Position numbers and translations under genes: made by a program
Assembly: GCF_004349065.1 (NCBI RefSeq)
Contig: NZ_SMKZ01000001.1
Span: 124,001 to 188,000, forward strand
Source: Jiangella asiatica
GTDB taxonomy: Bacteria; Actinomycetota; Actinomycetes; Jiangellales; Jiangellaceae
Direction of reading: 5' to 3'
DNA: 64,000 nt
Notes under the pieces: model-generated
What the model was told of the DNA's origin: nothing
Seen by the model: the letters and a program-made list of their open reading frames with translations, nothing else
Databases searched by the model: none
Shown: positions 44,306 to 52,517 of the stretch, piece after piece
Numbering within the stretch: position 1 is the stretch's first letter
Layout of the letters: the number at the start of each line of letters is the position of its first letter

Positions 44306-44313
44306 TCCGCGCC

Positions 44314-45480
44314 ATGTCCGAGACCGACGAGTACGTGCTGACCCGCGCGCGGGTGCTGCTCCCCGACGGCCGGCTCGAACCGGGTTCCGTCCACGTGCGG
44401 GCCGGTGTCATCGCCGGGGTGCTTGCGGCGCACGGCGCCGGACGCGACGTGCAGCGGATCGACCTGGACGGGCGCATCGTGGCGCCCGGCCTGATCGACA
44501 CGCACGTGCACGGTGGCCTCGGGTTCAACGTCATGAGCGCCGACGGGGACGTAGTGCGGGCGATCGGGCGGCGGCTGCGTGCGGCCGGCGTGACGTCGTT
44601 CGTCGCCACCACCGCATCGGTCCCGTTCGAGCAGATCCTCCGGTCGGTGCGTGGCCTGGCCGCGCTGACCGGTCCGACGGAGGCGGACGGGGCGGACCTG
44701 CTGGGGATTCATCTGGAGGGACCGTTCCTGAGCCCGGACTTCCGCGGTGTGCACCGGCGGGAGAACCTGATCGAGCCGGAGCCGGCGCGGATCGCCGAAC
44801 TGCTCGCCGCGGCCGGTGGGGCGTTGCGCATCTGCACTGTCGCGCCCGAGCTGCCGCACGCGGAGTCCGCCGTCCGCACCCTCACCGAGGCCGGCGTGCG
44901 GGTCTCCGTCGGCCACACGGCGGCGACGTTCGAGCAGGCCAGGGCGGCCGTCGGCTGGGGAGCCCGGCGGGCCACGCACCTGTTCAACGCGATGCCGTCC
45001 ATCCACCACCGCAACCCGGGGCCGGTGCCGGCGCTGCTCGCCGACGAGGCGGTCTACCTCGAGATCGTCGCCGACGGTCTGCACGTCGCGCCGGAGCTGA
45101 TCGGCGCGCTCGCCGCCATGCCGGGCGTGCGGGACCGCCTGATGCTGGTGAGCGACGGCACCGACGTCTCCGGCCTGCCCGACGGCGAGCACCGTCGCTG
45201 GGACGGCACCGAGGTCCAGGTCAGCGGTGGCCGCGCCTTCACCCGGGCCGGCGGCATCGCGGGCAGCACATCGACGCTTATCGACGGTGTCCGCGTACTG
45301 CTCACGGCCGGCGTGCCGCTGGAGATCGCGCTGACCGCGGCGGCCCGCAACCCGGCGCGCTCGCTCGGTCTCGCCGACCGGGGAGCCGTCGCCGTCGGCC
45401 ACCGCGCCGACCTGATCGTCGTCGACGACGACGCGACGATCGCGCACACGATCATGCATGGACAATGGGAAAGGCCATAG
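44314..45480 (+). CDS. nagA: N-acetylglucosamine-6-phosphate deacetylase
   Basis: 388 aa. Metal and substrate motifs of NagA are present: THVHGG (His64, His66), HLEGPF with Glu135, SVGHTAAT with His201, THLFNAM and IVADGLHV; the catalytic Asp is in LVSDGTD. It removes the acetyl group from GlcNAc-6-P or GalNAc-6-P after PTS uptake. It is embedded between IID and IIB, which assigns the PTS to an N-acetyl amino sugar. No deaminase (NagB or AgaS-type) is nearby, so the next step must be encoded elsewhere. Confidence 0.92.
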   Translation: MSETDEYVLTRARVLLPDGRLEPGSVHVRAGVIAGVLAAHGAGRDVQRIDLDGRIVAPGLIDTHVHGGLGFNVMSADGDVVRAIGRRLRAAGVTSFVATTASVPFEQILRSVRGLAALTGPTEADGADLLGIHLEGPFLSPDFRGVHRRENLIEPEPARIAELLAAAGGALRICTVAPELPHAESAVRTLTEAGVRVSVGHTAATFEQARAAVGWGARRATHLFNAMPSIHHRNPGPVPALLADEAVYLEIVADGLHVAPELIGALAAMPGVRDRLMLVSDGTDVSGLPDGEHRRWDGTEVQVSGGRAFTRAGGIAGSTSTLIDGVRVLLTAGVPLEIALTAAARNPARSLGLADRGAVAVGHRADLIVVDDDATIAHTIMHGQWERP

Positions 45481-45492
45481 AGAGGGAACGAG

Positions 45493-45987
45493 ATGGACAT
45501 CGCCCTGATCCGCGTCGACGACCGGCTGATCCACGGCCAGGTCGTCATGGGATGGACCCAGGCGCTGGGTATCCAGCAGATCCTCGTGGCCGACGACGCC
45601 ACCGCGGCGAACCCGACGCAGAAGAACCTGATGCTCCTCGCGGTGCCGGCCGGCGTGCGGGCCGACATCCTGTCCATCGCGGACTCCGCGCGGATCGTCG
45701 AACAGTCCGGCTCCGACGTCAAGACGATCGTCATCGTCAAAGGCCCGAGGGAGCTCAAGGCACTGCACGATGCCGGCATGAAGATGACCGAGGTCAACGT
45801 CGGCAACGTCCACACCGGGCCGGGGCGCAAGCGACTGACCAAGGAAGTGCACGCCAGCGACGACGAGATCGCCATCTGGCGGGAGCTGTCCGACCAAGGC
45901 GTCCGTTTGGAAGCCCAGTGGTTGCCCGGCACGGCGCGGACCGACCTGGGCAAGCTCGTCGCCGGACTGAGCCATGACCACGCCTGA
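45493..45987 (+). CDS. Mannose-family PTS component IIB
   Basis: 164 aa. The phosphorylation site is His14 in RVDDRLIHGQVV, and VEVNVGNVH-like TEVNVGNVHTGPGRKRLTKE is the second family motif. It transfers phosphate from IIA to the incoming sugar. IIB follows nagA rather than IIA, an unusual order. AGGGAACGAG precedes the ATG. Its end overlaps the GntR gene by 14 bp. Confidence 0.92.
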   Translation: MDIALIRVDDRLIHGQVVMGWTQALGIQQILVADDATAANPTQKNLMLLAVPAGVRADILSIADSARIVEQSGSDVKTIVIVKGPRELKALHDAGMKMTEVNVGNVHTGPGRKRLTKEVHASDDEIAIWRELSDQGVRLEAQWLPGTARTDLGKLVAGLSHDHA

Positions 45988-46681
45988 CTCCCTCGACGCC
46001 CGGGCCGGTGCCACGAGGCAGCTCGCCCGAGGTGACGTCCCGGTCCTGCAGCGGGCGAGCCTGCGTGAGCAGGTCCGCCAGGCGCTCGAGGAGTTCATCG
46101 TCTTCGGCCGGCTCGCCCCCGGCGAGCACCTCGCCGAGGAGTCCCTGGCGGAGTTGCTGGGGGTGAGCCGGCAGCCGGTCAGGGAGGCACTCCAGTCGCT
46201 GTCCGCCGCCGGCTTCGTCGACCTGCGAGCCGGGCGTGGTGCGTTCGTCCACGAGCCGACGGCCCGCGAGGCGCGGGAGGTCTTCCACGTCCGAGCGCTG
46301 CTGGAGTCGGACAGCTGCCGGCTGGCCGCCCAGAACATCGACGACGACGGCGCGCGGCGGCTGGAGGTCATCTACGCCGAAGGGCACGAGGCGTCCCAGC
46401 GCCACGACGACCCCCGCCGGCTGATCGAGCTGAACCGCACCTTCCACCGGACGATGACCGAGATCGGCGGCAACCGCGTATCGATCGCCCTCGTCGCCGA
46501 CCTCGAACGACGTGCGGGCTGGTACCTGGCGACCATCATCACCAACCGGGCACCGTCCTCCTGGGCCGAACATCGCGAGATCCTCGACGCCGTGGTCGCT
46601 CGCGATGCCGACCGCGCCCGCGATCTCATGCTGAACCACATCGACCACTCCAGGGACCTGCTGGAGTTCACCGGTCAGTAG
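45974..46681 (+). CDS. GntR/FCD-family transcriptional regulator
   Basis: 235 aa. The GntR winged helix (about 25-90) includes LREQVRQALEEFIVFGRLAP and LAELLGVSRQPVREALQSL. The all-helical FCD domain follows, with metal-type ligands in LIELNRTFHRTM and a C-terminal EHREILDAVVARD and LMLNHIDHS. Being cotranscribed with the PTS genes, it is the natural ligand of the palindrome at 42241-42258. The effector is probably an amino-sugar phosphate (inference). Confidence 0.9.
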   Translation: MTTPDSLDARAGATRQLARGDVPVLQRASLREQVRQALEEFIVFGRLAPGEHLAEESLAELLGVSRQPVREALQSLSAAGFVDLRAGRGAFVHEPTAREAREVFHVRALLESDSCRLAAQNIDDDGARRLEVIYAEGHEASQRHDDPRRLIELNRTFHRTMTEIGGNRVSIALVADLERRAGWYLATIITNRAPSSWAEHREILDAVVARDADRARDLMLNHIDHSRDLLEFTGQ

Positions 46682-46758
46682 CCGCTCCCGCCCGGGGTCG
46701 CTGAGCACCCCGGCGGAGCTGGACAGCCTGGCCTCGTCGCCGGCTGAGAAAGAGTGTC

Positions 46759-47538
46759 ATGTCCGCAGTTGAGCTCGGCCTGTTGTTGCTCGCCGCCCTG
46801 GCGGCCGGATCTATCAACGGGGCTGTCGGCTCCGGTTCGCTGGTCACCCTTCCGGTCCTCCTGGCCTTCGGCCTGGACCCGGCGGCGGCCGTGACCACCA
46901 ACACGATCGCCATGGTCACGTCGGCGCTCGGCGGCACCCTGGCCTACCGCAAGGAGCTGCGGGAGGACCGCGAGCACATCCGCGGCTTGCGTTACATCTC
47001 CGTCGCCGGCGGCGTCATCGGCTCCGTTCTCCTGCTCACCACCAGCGCCGACGCACTCGACGTGATCGTGCCGATCCTCATCGGGTTCGCCCTCGTCCTG
47101 GTGATCGTCCAACCGCGGTTGGCGGACCTGGCACGGTCACGAGCCGGGCGGCGGGCGGGCGACAACCCGTTCGGCAGCAACGGCCTGCGCCTCTCGATCC
47201 TCGGCTGCTCCGTCTACGGCGGCTACTTCGCCGCCGCCCAGGGCATCCTGCTGCTCGGCGCGCTGGGCGCCTTCAGCGGCCGGCCCCTGCGCACGACCAA
47301 CGGCATCAAGAACCTCCTGACTTTGACCGTGAACGTCACCGCCGCAACCGGCTTCACGATCGCCTACTTCACCGGCCACGCCGACGTCGAGTGGCTCGCC
47401 GTCGCCGTCATGGCCGTCGGCGCGACGATCGGCGGCTACACCGGGGGCCGGCTCGCGAAGGCCGTACCGGACTGGGCGCTGCGCGCCCTCATCATCGTCA
47501 TCGCCGTCGTCTCGTTGGCCCACGAACTCATCGGCTGA
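46759..47538 (+). CDS. TSUP (TauE/SafE) family membrane permease
   Basis: 259 aa with about eight predicted spans. The family repeat is visible twice: GSINGAVGSGSLVTLPVLLAFG near the start and GGYFAAAQGILLLGALGAF in the second half. Members export or import sulfur-containing or small organic anions. AGAAAGAGTG precedes the ATG. It follows the PTS cluster by 77 bp with a small GC hairpin (46692-46713) between, so cotranscription is uncertain. It converges with the next operon. Confidence 0.87.
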   Translation: MSAVELGLLLLAALAAGSINGAVGSGSLVTLPVLLAFGLDPAAAVTTNTIAMVTSALGGTLAYRKELREDREHIRGLRYISVAGGVIGSVLLLTTSADALDVIVPILIGFALVLVIVQPRLADLARSRAGRRAGDNPFGSNGLRLSILGCSVYGGYFAAAQGILLLGALGAFSGRPLRTTNGIKNLLTLTVNVTAATGFTIAYFTGHADVEWLAVAVMAVGATIGGYTGGRLAKAVPDWALRALIIVIAVVSLAHELIG

Positions 47539-47557
47539 GGTCTTGGCCCGGACGCGG

Positions 47558-48397
47558 TCAGCCCTTCACCGCGCCGCCGAAGCCCTGTGCCAGCCGCCGC
47601 TGGACCAGGCCGAAGAAGACGAGGATGGGGATCGAGAACAACGTCGACGCCGCCATGACACCGCCCCAGTCGACGAAATACTCGTTGAAGAACGACTGCA
47701 GCGCGACCGGCAGGGTCTTGAGCTCCTCCTCGCGCAGGAACGTCACCGCGATGAGCAGCTCGTTCCATGCGCTGATGAAGCCCTGGACGGCGGCCGCCGC
47801 GATGCCCGGCCAGGCCAGCGGGAGCACGATCCGCCACAGCGCGGTGAAGCGGCTGGCCCCGTCCACCCAGGCGGCCTCTTCGATCTCGATCGGGATGCCG
47901 ACGAGGTAGCCGCGGACCAGCCAGATCGTGAAGGCCACGGTCATCGTGAGGTTGGCGACGATCACCCCGATCAGCGTGTTGATCAGTCCGGCGTCGATCG
48001 CGAACCGGTAGAGCGGGATGATCAGCACGATCTCCGGCAGCATCTGCAGTGACAGAAGGACGACCAGCAGTACCGTCTTGCCGCGGATGTGGAGCCGGGC
48101 CAGGGCGTAGGCCGCGACGACCGCCAGCAGCAACGTCAGCGCCACCGTCGCCGTCGAGATGATCAACGAGTTGACCAGTTGCTGGAGGAAGTCGCCCTCG
48201 AACAGCGCGCCGTACCGCTCGAAGGTCGGGTTCGCGGTCCACAGGTGCGGCGTCTTGGTGAAGATCTCCGGCTCGGGTTTGATGGACGTGACGAACATCC
48301 AGTAGAAGGGGAAGAGGCAGGCGACGACGAGCAGCGTCGTCATGATCGTCAACCCGGTGCCGGTCAGGAGACGGCGCGGTGTCAAGCGGCGGCTCAC
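47558..48397 (-). CDS. CUT1 sugar ABC permease (MalG-like)
   Basis: 279 aa, six predicted spans starting MTTLLVVACLFPFYWMFVTS. The EAA loop is EIEEAAWVDGASRFTALWRI, followed by VLPLAWPGIAAAA and SAWNELLIAV. GTG 48397 overlaps the MalF-like stop in GTGA. It is the last gene of the operon that starts with the btpA-like gene. Confidence 0.93.
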   Translation of the reverse strand: MSRRLTPRRLLTGTGLTIMTTLLVVACLFPFYWMFVTSIKPEPEIFTKTPHLWTANPTFERYGALFEGDFLQQLVNSLIISTATVALTLLLAVVAAYALARLHIRGKTVLLVVLLSLQMLPEIVLIIPLYRFAIDAGLINTLIGVIVANLTMTVAFTIWLVRGYLVGIPIEIEEAAWVDGASRFTALWRIVLPLAWPGIAAAAVQGFISAWNELLIAVTFLREEELKTLPVALQSFFNEYFVDWGGVMAASTLFSIPILVFFGLVQRRLAQGFGGAVKG

Positions 48398-49344
48398 GTC
48401 CTCTCCTCCCTGCTGAGGCGGTAGTAGACTGCGGTGAGTGCGCTGAGAACCAGCAGCGAGGTGACGGCGATCGCCGCCGCGCGGCCCTGCTCCAGCAGGC
48501 CGAACCCAGTCACCCAGGTCAGGATCGACACCAGTTCGGTCTCGTGGTTCGGACCGCCCGCCGGGGTCGTCATCACGAACACGTAGTCGAACGAGTTGAA
48601 CGACGAGATGCTGGACAGCACGATCAGGATCAGCAGCACCGGCATGATCATCGGCAGCGTGATGCGCAGCAGGATCCGCAGCGAGCCGGCGCCGTCCACG
48701 CGAGCGGCCTCCAGCACCGCCCGGTCCACGGTGCTGAGCGCGCCGTAGAGGGCGATGGCCAGGAACGGCACCCGCTGCCACACGCTGGCCGTACCTATGG
48801 CCACGAACGCCGTCTCGCCCTGGGCGAACCACGAGAACCCGTCGAACCGCTCGAACCCGAGCGAGGTGAGCAGCCAGTTGACCACGCCGTACTGGTCGTT
48901 GAACATCCACTTCCAGATGATCCCGGAGGCCACCCGCGGCATCGCCCACGGCAGCAGCACCACGATTCCCAAGAGCCCGGCCCAGCGGGGTAGCCGGTTG
49001 AGCAGCAACGCCACGGCCAGCGCGAGCACCATGCTGAGCGCGACGGTGCCGGCCACCCAGACGATGGTGCGCAGCAGGGACGCCAGGTACTGCGCGTCCG
49101 TCACGAGCTCCGTGTAGTGCTCGAACCCGACGAACTCGCCGGTCTCGACTCCGCGGCCGTCGTGCAGCGACAGCCACAACACGTCCAGCAGCGGAACACC
49201 GATGACGCCGATCAGTACCGCGAGTGCCGGGAGCAGGAACAGCAGCGCGTAGCGGCGATGGTCCCGAGCCAGCCAGCCGCCGCCTCGCCGGGCCGGGACC
49301 CGGCGGAGCGGCGGCTGACGGCGTGCGTCGGCCCGGACGGCCAC
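48394..49344 (-). CDS. CUT1 sugar ABC permease (MalF-like)
   Basis: 316 aa. A basic N-terminal tail (about 1-35) precedes the first span ALLFLLPALAVLIGVIGVPL. The EAA loop is AVLEAARVDGAGSLRILLRI, followed by TLPMIMPVLLILI. GTG 49344 shares its first base with the last base of the binding-protein TAG stop, a 1-bp overlap. No ATPase gene is present in the operon. Confidence 0.93.
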   Translation of the reverse strand: MAVRADARRQPPLRRVPARRGGGWLARDHRRYALLFLLPALAVLIGVIGVPLLDVLWLSLHDGRGVETGEFVGFEHYTELVTDAQYLASLLRTIVWVAGTVALSMVLALAVALLLNRLPRWAGLLGIVVLLPWAMPRVASGIIWKWMFNDQYGVVNWLLTSLGFERFDGFSWFAQGETAFVAIGTASVWQRVPFLAIALYGALSTVDRAVLEAARVDGAGSLRILLRITLPMIMPVLLILIVLSSISSFNSFDYVFVMTTPAGGPNHETELVSILTWVTGFGLLEQGRAAAIAVTSLLVLSALTAVYYRLSREERT

Positions 49345-50630
49345 TAGCCGTCTCCCAGGGTGTCGTCCATCGTCTGCGCGAGGTCGTCCATGACGTCTCG
49401 CGGAGCCGAACCCCCGATGATGGCGTGCAGCGCGTTGACCAGCTCGCCGGTGGCTTCGACGCCGCCCCAGGCCGGGGTCGTCGGCACGAACCGGGCCGTC
49501 TCCAGCTGTGCCGGGAACACGTTCCACAGCTCCGACGAGTACGAGCCGGTGGTCGACTCCAGCTCCAGCGCGTCGAGCTTCGCCGGCATGAAGCCGAGCT
49601 GGCTGGTGATCTCCACCAGCCGCTCCGGGTCGAGGATGTAGTCGATGATCTCCTCGGACTTCTCCGGGAGCTCGCAGCCCTCGAAGATCACGAAGTCGCT
49701 GCCGCCGAGGAACGTGGCGTTGTTGCCCGCGGGCCCGCTGGGCATCGGCGCCGTGGCGACCTTCGACTCCATCTCCGGGTTCTGCAGCAGCAGGCTCTTG
49801 AGGTCCCAGTTCCCGGCGACGAACATGCCGATCTCGTTCTGGCTGAACGCGTTGACGAGGTCGCCGCCGTTCCAGTTCATGGCGCCTTCCGGCGACAGGC
49901 CGTGCTCGGTGAGCAGGCCGGCGTAGAACGAGTACGCGTCGACGGCCTCGGGCTCGTTCATGCGCGACGCCCACGTGCCGTCGTCCTGCGTGGCGATCTC
50001 GCCACCCCACGCCCAGACGTTGGGCAGGTAGTACCACTGCCCGCCGCCGGCGACGCCGAACCCGTACATGTCGGGATAGGCGTCCTGGAAGGCCAGCCCG
50101 ACGTCGACCACGTCGTCCCACGTGGCCGGAGGCTCGAGACCGGCCTGCTCGAACAGGTCCGCCCGGTAGACCAGCGCCCGGACAGCTGCGTTCCACGGGT
50201 AGCCGTAGACCTCGTCCTCGTACGTGACGCTGTCCGCGGCCGCGGAGACGTACTGCTCCTTGACGTCGTCCGGGGACTGACCCGTCGGCCGGAGCGCGCC
50301 CAGCGACGCGAACTCCGGCACCCAGGTGTTGCCGACCAGCCCGATGCACGGCGCCGTCTGGCTGCTGATGGCCGTCACGTACTGCTGGTGGGCGTCGTTG
50401 CCGCCGACGAACCGTAGTTCGACCTCGACGCCGTCGGTGCTGAACTCGTCGGCGATCTGCGCCCAGTACGGCTCGTACTCCGGGCCCCAGTCGCTCAGCC
50501 AGATCTCCAAGGTGCCCGATTCGGTCCCGCCGGCCGTCCCCCCGTCGCCGGACGAGCCAAACGCCGCTAGGACCACGGCCGAACATCCGGCCGCCACGAG
50601 AGCAGTGGTTCTGCGATGCGATTTCGACAC
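49344..50630 (-). CDS. CUT1 sugar-binding protein with a lost lipobox cysteine
   Basis: 428-aa family-1 binding protein. Hallmarks are LEIWLSDWGPEYEPYWAQIADE, YGYPWNAAVRALVYRADLF and MFVAGNWDLKSLLLQN. The signal region reads LVAAGCSAVVLAAFGSSGDGG: at the position where related proteins have LAAC, Phe24 is encoded by TTT, one base from TGT. Cys16 lies before the hydrophobic core and is a poor lipobox. The protein may thus be secreted or anchored by an uncleaved helix instead of lipidated, unless this is a sequencing error. GTG 50630 has GAGGGAG 7 nt upstream. Confidence 0.88.
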   Translation of the reverse strand: MSKSHRRTTALVAAGCSAVVLAAFGSSGDGGTAGGTESGTLEIWLSDWGPEYEPYWAQIADEFSTDGVEVELRFVGGNDAHQQYVTAISSQTAPCIGLVGNTWVPEFASLGALRPTGQSPDDVKEQYVSAAADSVTYEDEVYGYPWNAAVRALVYRADLFEQAGLEPPATWDDVVDVGLAFQDAYPDMYGFGVAGGGQWYYLPNVWAWGGEIATQDDGTWASRMNEPEAVDAYSFYAGLLTEHGLSPEGAMNWNGGDLVNAFSQNEIGMFVAGNWDLKSLLLQNPEMESKVATAPMPSGPAGNNATFLGGSDFVIFEGCELPEKSEEIIDYILDPERLVEITSQLGFMPAKLDALELESTTGSYSSELWNVFPAQLETARFVPTTPAWGGVEATGELVNALHAIIGGSAPRDVMDDLAQTMDDTLGDG

Positions 50631-50704
50631 TGCCGTGCTCCCTCTTTGTCGGTGATGCGTGCTTGTCACGTGCTCGTGGGCCGGCGGACGGTGTACCGGC
50701 CGCG

Positions 50705-51526
50705 TTACGCCCCCGGCCGCCAGTGACCGCTGGCCGTGGCGGCCTCGACGAACTCGGCCACCCGGTCTGCGTCGACCTCGTTCCAGGTGTTGCCGTCCTT
50801 CTTGAGCGAGGAGCCCACGATGACGCCGTCGGCGATCGAGAGGACCGATCCGACGCTGGCCGCGGTGACCCCGGTGTTGGCCAGTACGGCGACGTCCGGG
50901 ACGGCGTTCTTTGCCTCCCGCACCTTCTCCGGGTCCGCGGCGACGCCGGTGGCGGAGCCGGAGACGAGGATCCCGTCGGCCAGCGAGCTGAACACCGCGC
51001 TGTGCGCGACCTGCCCCACCGACCGGGTGTCCAGGGGCGCGGCGAACTCGGCGGTGATGTTGAAGAAGAGCTTCACCTCGGAGGCGCCGATGGCGCGCCG
51101 GAACTTCAGCGCACCGTTCGGGTCGGTGTCCCACAATCCCAGCTCGCTCGCGTAGACCCCGGTGAACACCTCGCGCACGAACCGCGCGCCGGTGGCGTGC
51201 GCGATGGCGATCGCGGCCTGCGGGTCCCACAGGACGTCGACGCCGAACGGGATGGTCAGCTCGCGCGCCGCCTCGGTGACCACGGCCGCCATGGCCGACG
51301 TCACCTCCGGCCCGGCCGTCGTGCTGTACGGACGGTCGTTCTCGTTGCAGAACAGCACCGCGTCGACACCGCTGGCCGCCAGGATGGCGACGTCACGCGC
51401 CACAGCGTCCCGGATGGCGGCCATGCCACCGCGCTCGTCGTACAGCGGGAATCCCGGCAGGGCGGGCAGGTGCGCCATGGCGATGATGGCCTTCGGTTTG
51501 CCGAACAGTTCGGTGATGACGGTCAC
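50705..51526 (-). CDS. BtpA/SgcQ-family TIM-barrel protein
   Basis: 273 aa. The BtpA family is evident from KAIIAMAHLPALPGFPLYD, FCNENDRPYS, IPFGVDVLWDPQAAIAIA and TGVTAASVGSVLSIADGVIVGSSLKKDG. These phosphate-binding-barrel proteins occur in photosystem I biogenesis (BtpA) and in sugar operons (SgcQ), where the enzymatic role is undefined. Here it is the first gene of a CUT1 transporter operon, so a role in metabolising the imported compound is likely. It diverges from the DeoR regulator. Confidence 0.88.
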   Translation of the reverse strand: MTVITELFGKPKAIIAMAHLPALPGFPLYDERGGMAAIRDAVARDVAILAASGVDAVLFCNENDRPYSTTAGPEVTSAMAAVVTEAARELTIPFGVDVLWDPQAAIAIAHATGARFVREVFTGVYASELGLWDTDPNGALKFRRAIGASEVKLFFNITAEFAAPLDTRSVGQVAHSAVFSSLADGILVSGSATGVAADPEKVREAKNAVPDVAVLANTGVTAASVGSVLSIADGVIVGSSLKKDGNTWNEVDADRVAEFVEAATASGHWRPGA

Positions 51527-51566
51527 GGTTGTCCTTCGCTCGAGTGATGTGCGCGCCGGTGCGTGG

Positions 51567-51596
51567 ACGCTACGCCCGGTTTCGCTCGGTAGTCAA
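51567..51596 (-). promoter_or_regulatory. Promoter of the btpA-like/ABC operon
   Basis: On the minus strand, TTGACT (51596-51591), an 18-bp spacer and TAGCGT (51572-51567) form a good sigma-70-like promoter 40 bp upstream of the gene start at 51526. The left operator arm (51603-51629) lies immediately upstream of the -35. Confidence 0.6.
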
Positions 51597-51602
51597 GGCA
51601 AA

Positions 51603-51675
51603 ATCGCGTAAATTCGTGCAGCATCATGCGGCAGAGCGGGGTATTCGGGCATGATGCGCTGCGAACTTGCGCGAT
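51603..51675. promoter_or_regulatory. Long inverted operator pair, divergent DeoR control
   Basis: Two 27-bp arms, 51603-51629 and 51649-51675, match as inverted repeats at 21 of 27 positions around a 19-bp loop; the best-kept parts are ATCGCG at the outside and GCATCATGC at the inside. On the plus strand a -10 TACAAT (51675-51680) abuts the right arm, in front of the DeoR gene. The arms therefore flank both divergent promoters, as expected for a DeoR-family autoregulator. Confidence 0.6.
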
Positions 51676-51708
51676 ACAATGCCCGCACACTGGAGAGAGG
51701 GCGGACCT

Positions 51709-52491
51709 GTGTTGATGACCACGCGGCACGAGCTCATTCGCCGAGAACTCCTCGCCAATGGCTTCGTCGCCACCAGCGAGCTGAGCGAACGGTTCGGCGT
51801 CGACGTCTCGACGATCCGTCGTGACCTCGCCGTACTCGAGCGCGAAGGAGCGCTGCGGCGCAGCCACGGCGGCGCCACGGCGCTGACGGTGGCCGGGGAG
51901 CCCGACATCCCCTATCGGCTGAAGAAGACCAAGCGCCTCCCGCAGAAGAAGGCGATCGCGGAACACGCGGCCGGCCTGGTGTCCGACGGGCAGATCCTCG
52001 TCATCGACAGCGGGTCCACCACGTACGCGTTCGTCGAGCGCCTGCGCCACCTGAACTCGCTCACCATCGTCACCAACGACCTTCGCGTCGCCAAGTTCAG
52101 CGCCGAGCAGGCCGGCTGGATGCTGCTGGTCACCGGAGGGCAGGTGATGGAGGGGGTCTACACGATGATCGGCGACCACGCCGTGCGCCTGCTCGGCGAG
52201 GTCCGGGCCGACTGGGCGTTCCTCGGCGCCGACGCGATCGACCCCACGGCCGGGATCACGAACTCCAGCCTCGAGGAGAGCAAGGCCAAGCGAGCCATGA
52301 TCGTGTCCGCGAGCGCGACGGCGGTCCTCGCCGACAGCAGCAAGTTCGGGCATCGATCGGTGTGCCCCGTGGCGGCCATCGACGACGTCCGCCACCTCAT
52401 CACGGACGACGACCTGCCGGTCGCTGACCGCGGCGCCTACGGCGACCGGCTGATCTGCGTCGCCGCAGACCCAGCGGCGGAAAGTTCCTGA
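51709..52491 (+). CDS. DeoR-family transcriptional regulator
   Basis: 260 aa. The helix-turn-helix (about 8-60) contains RRELLANGFVATSELSERFG and VDVSTIRRDLAVLE, then RRSHGGA, the DeoR hallmark. The sensor domain has IDSGSTTYAFVERL, LTIVTNDLRVA and FLGADAIDPTAGITNSSLEE, which bind phosphorylated sugars in this family. GTG 51709 follows GGAGAGAGG; ATG 51715 is a nearby alternative. It likely regulates both itself and the btpA-like operon and perhaps the convergent kinase operon. Confidence 0.92.
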   Translation: MLMTTRHELIRRELLANGFVATSELSERFGVDVSTIRRDLAVLEREGALRRSHGGATALTVAGEPDIPYRLKKTKRLPQKKAIAEHAAGLVSDGQILVIDSGSTTYAFVERLRHLNSLTIVTNDLRVAKFSAEQAGWMLLVTGGQVMEGVYTMIGDHAVRLLGEVRADWAFLGADAIDPTAGITNSSLEESKAKRAMIVSASATAVLADSSKFGHRSVCPVAAIDDVRHLITDDDLPVADRGAYGDRLICVAADPAAESS

Positions 52492-52517
52492 TCGCGGGCG
52501 CCGGCTGTCCATGGCCT

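Noticed and set aside
46692-46713. Small CCGGGG/CCCCGG hairpin as a firm terminator between gntR and the TSUP gene
   Set aside because: The 6-bp stem is short and such matches arise easily at this GC content, so it is mentioned only as a possibility.
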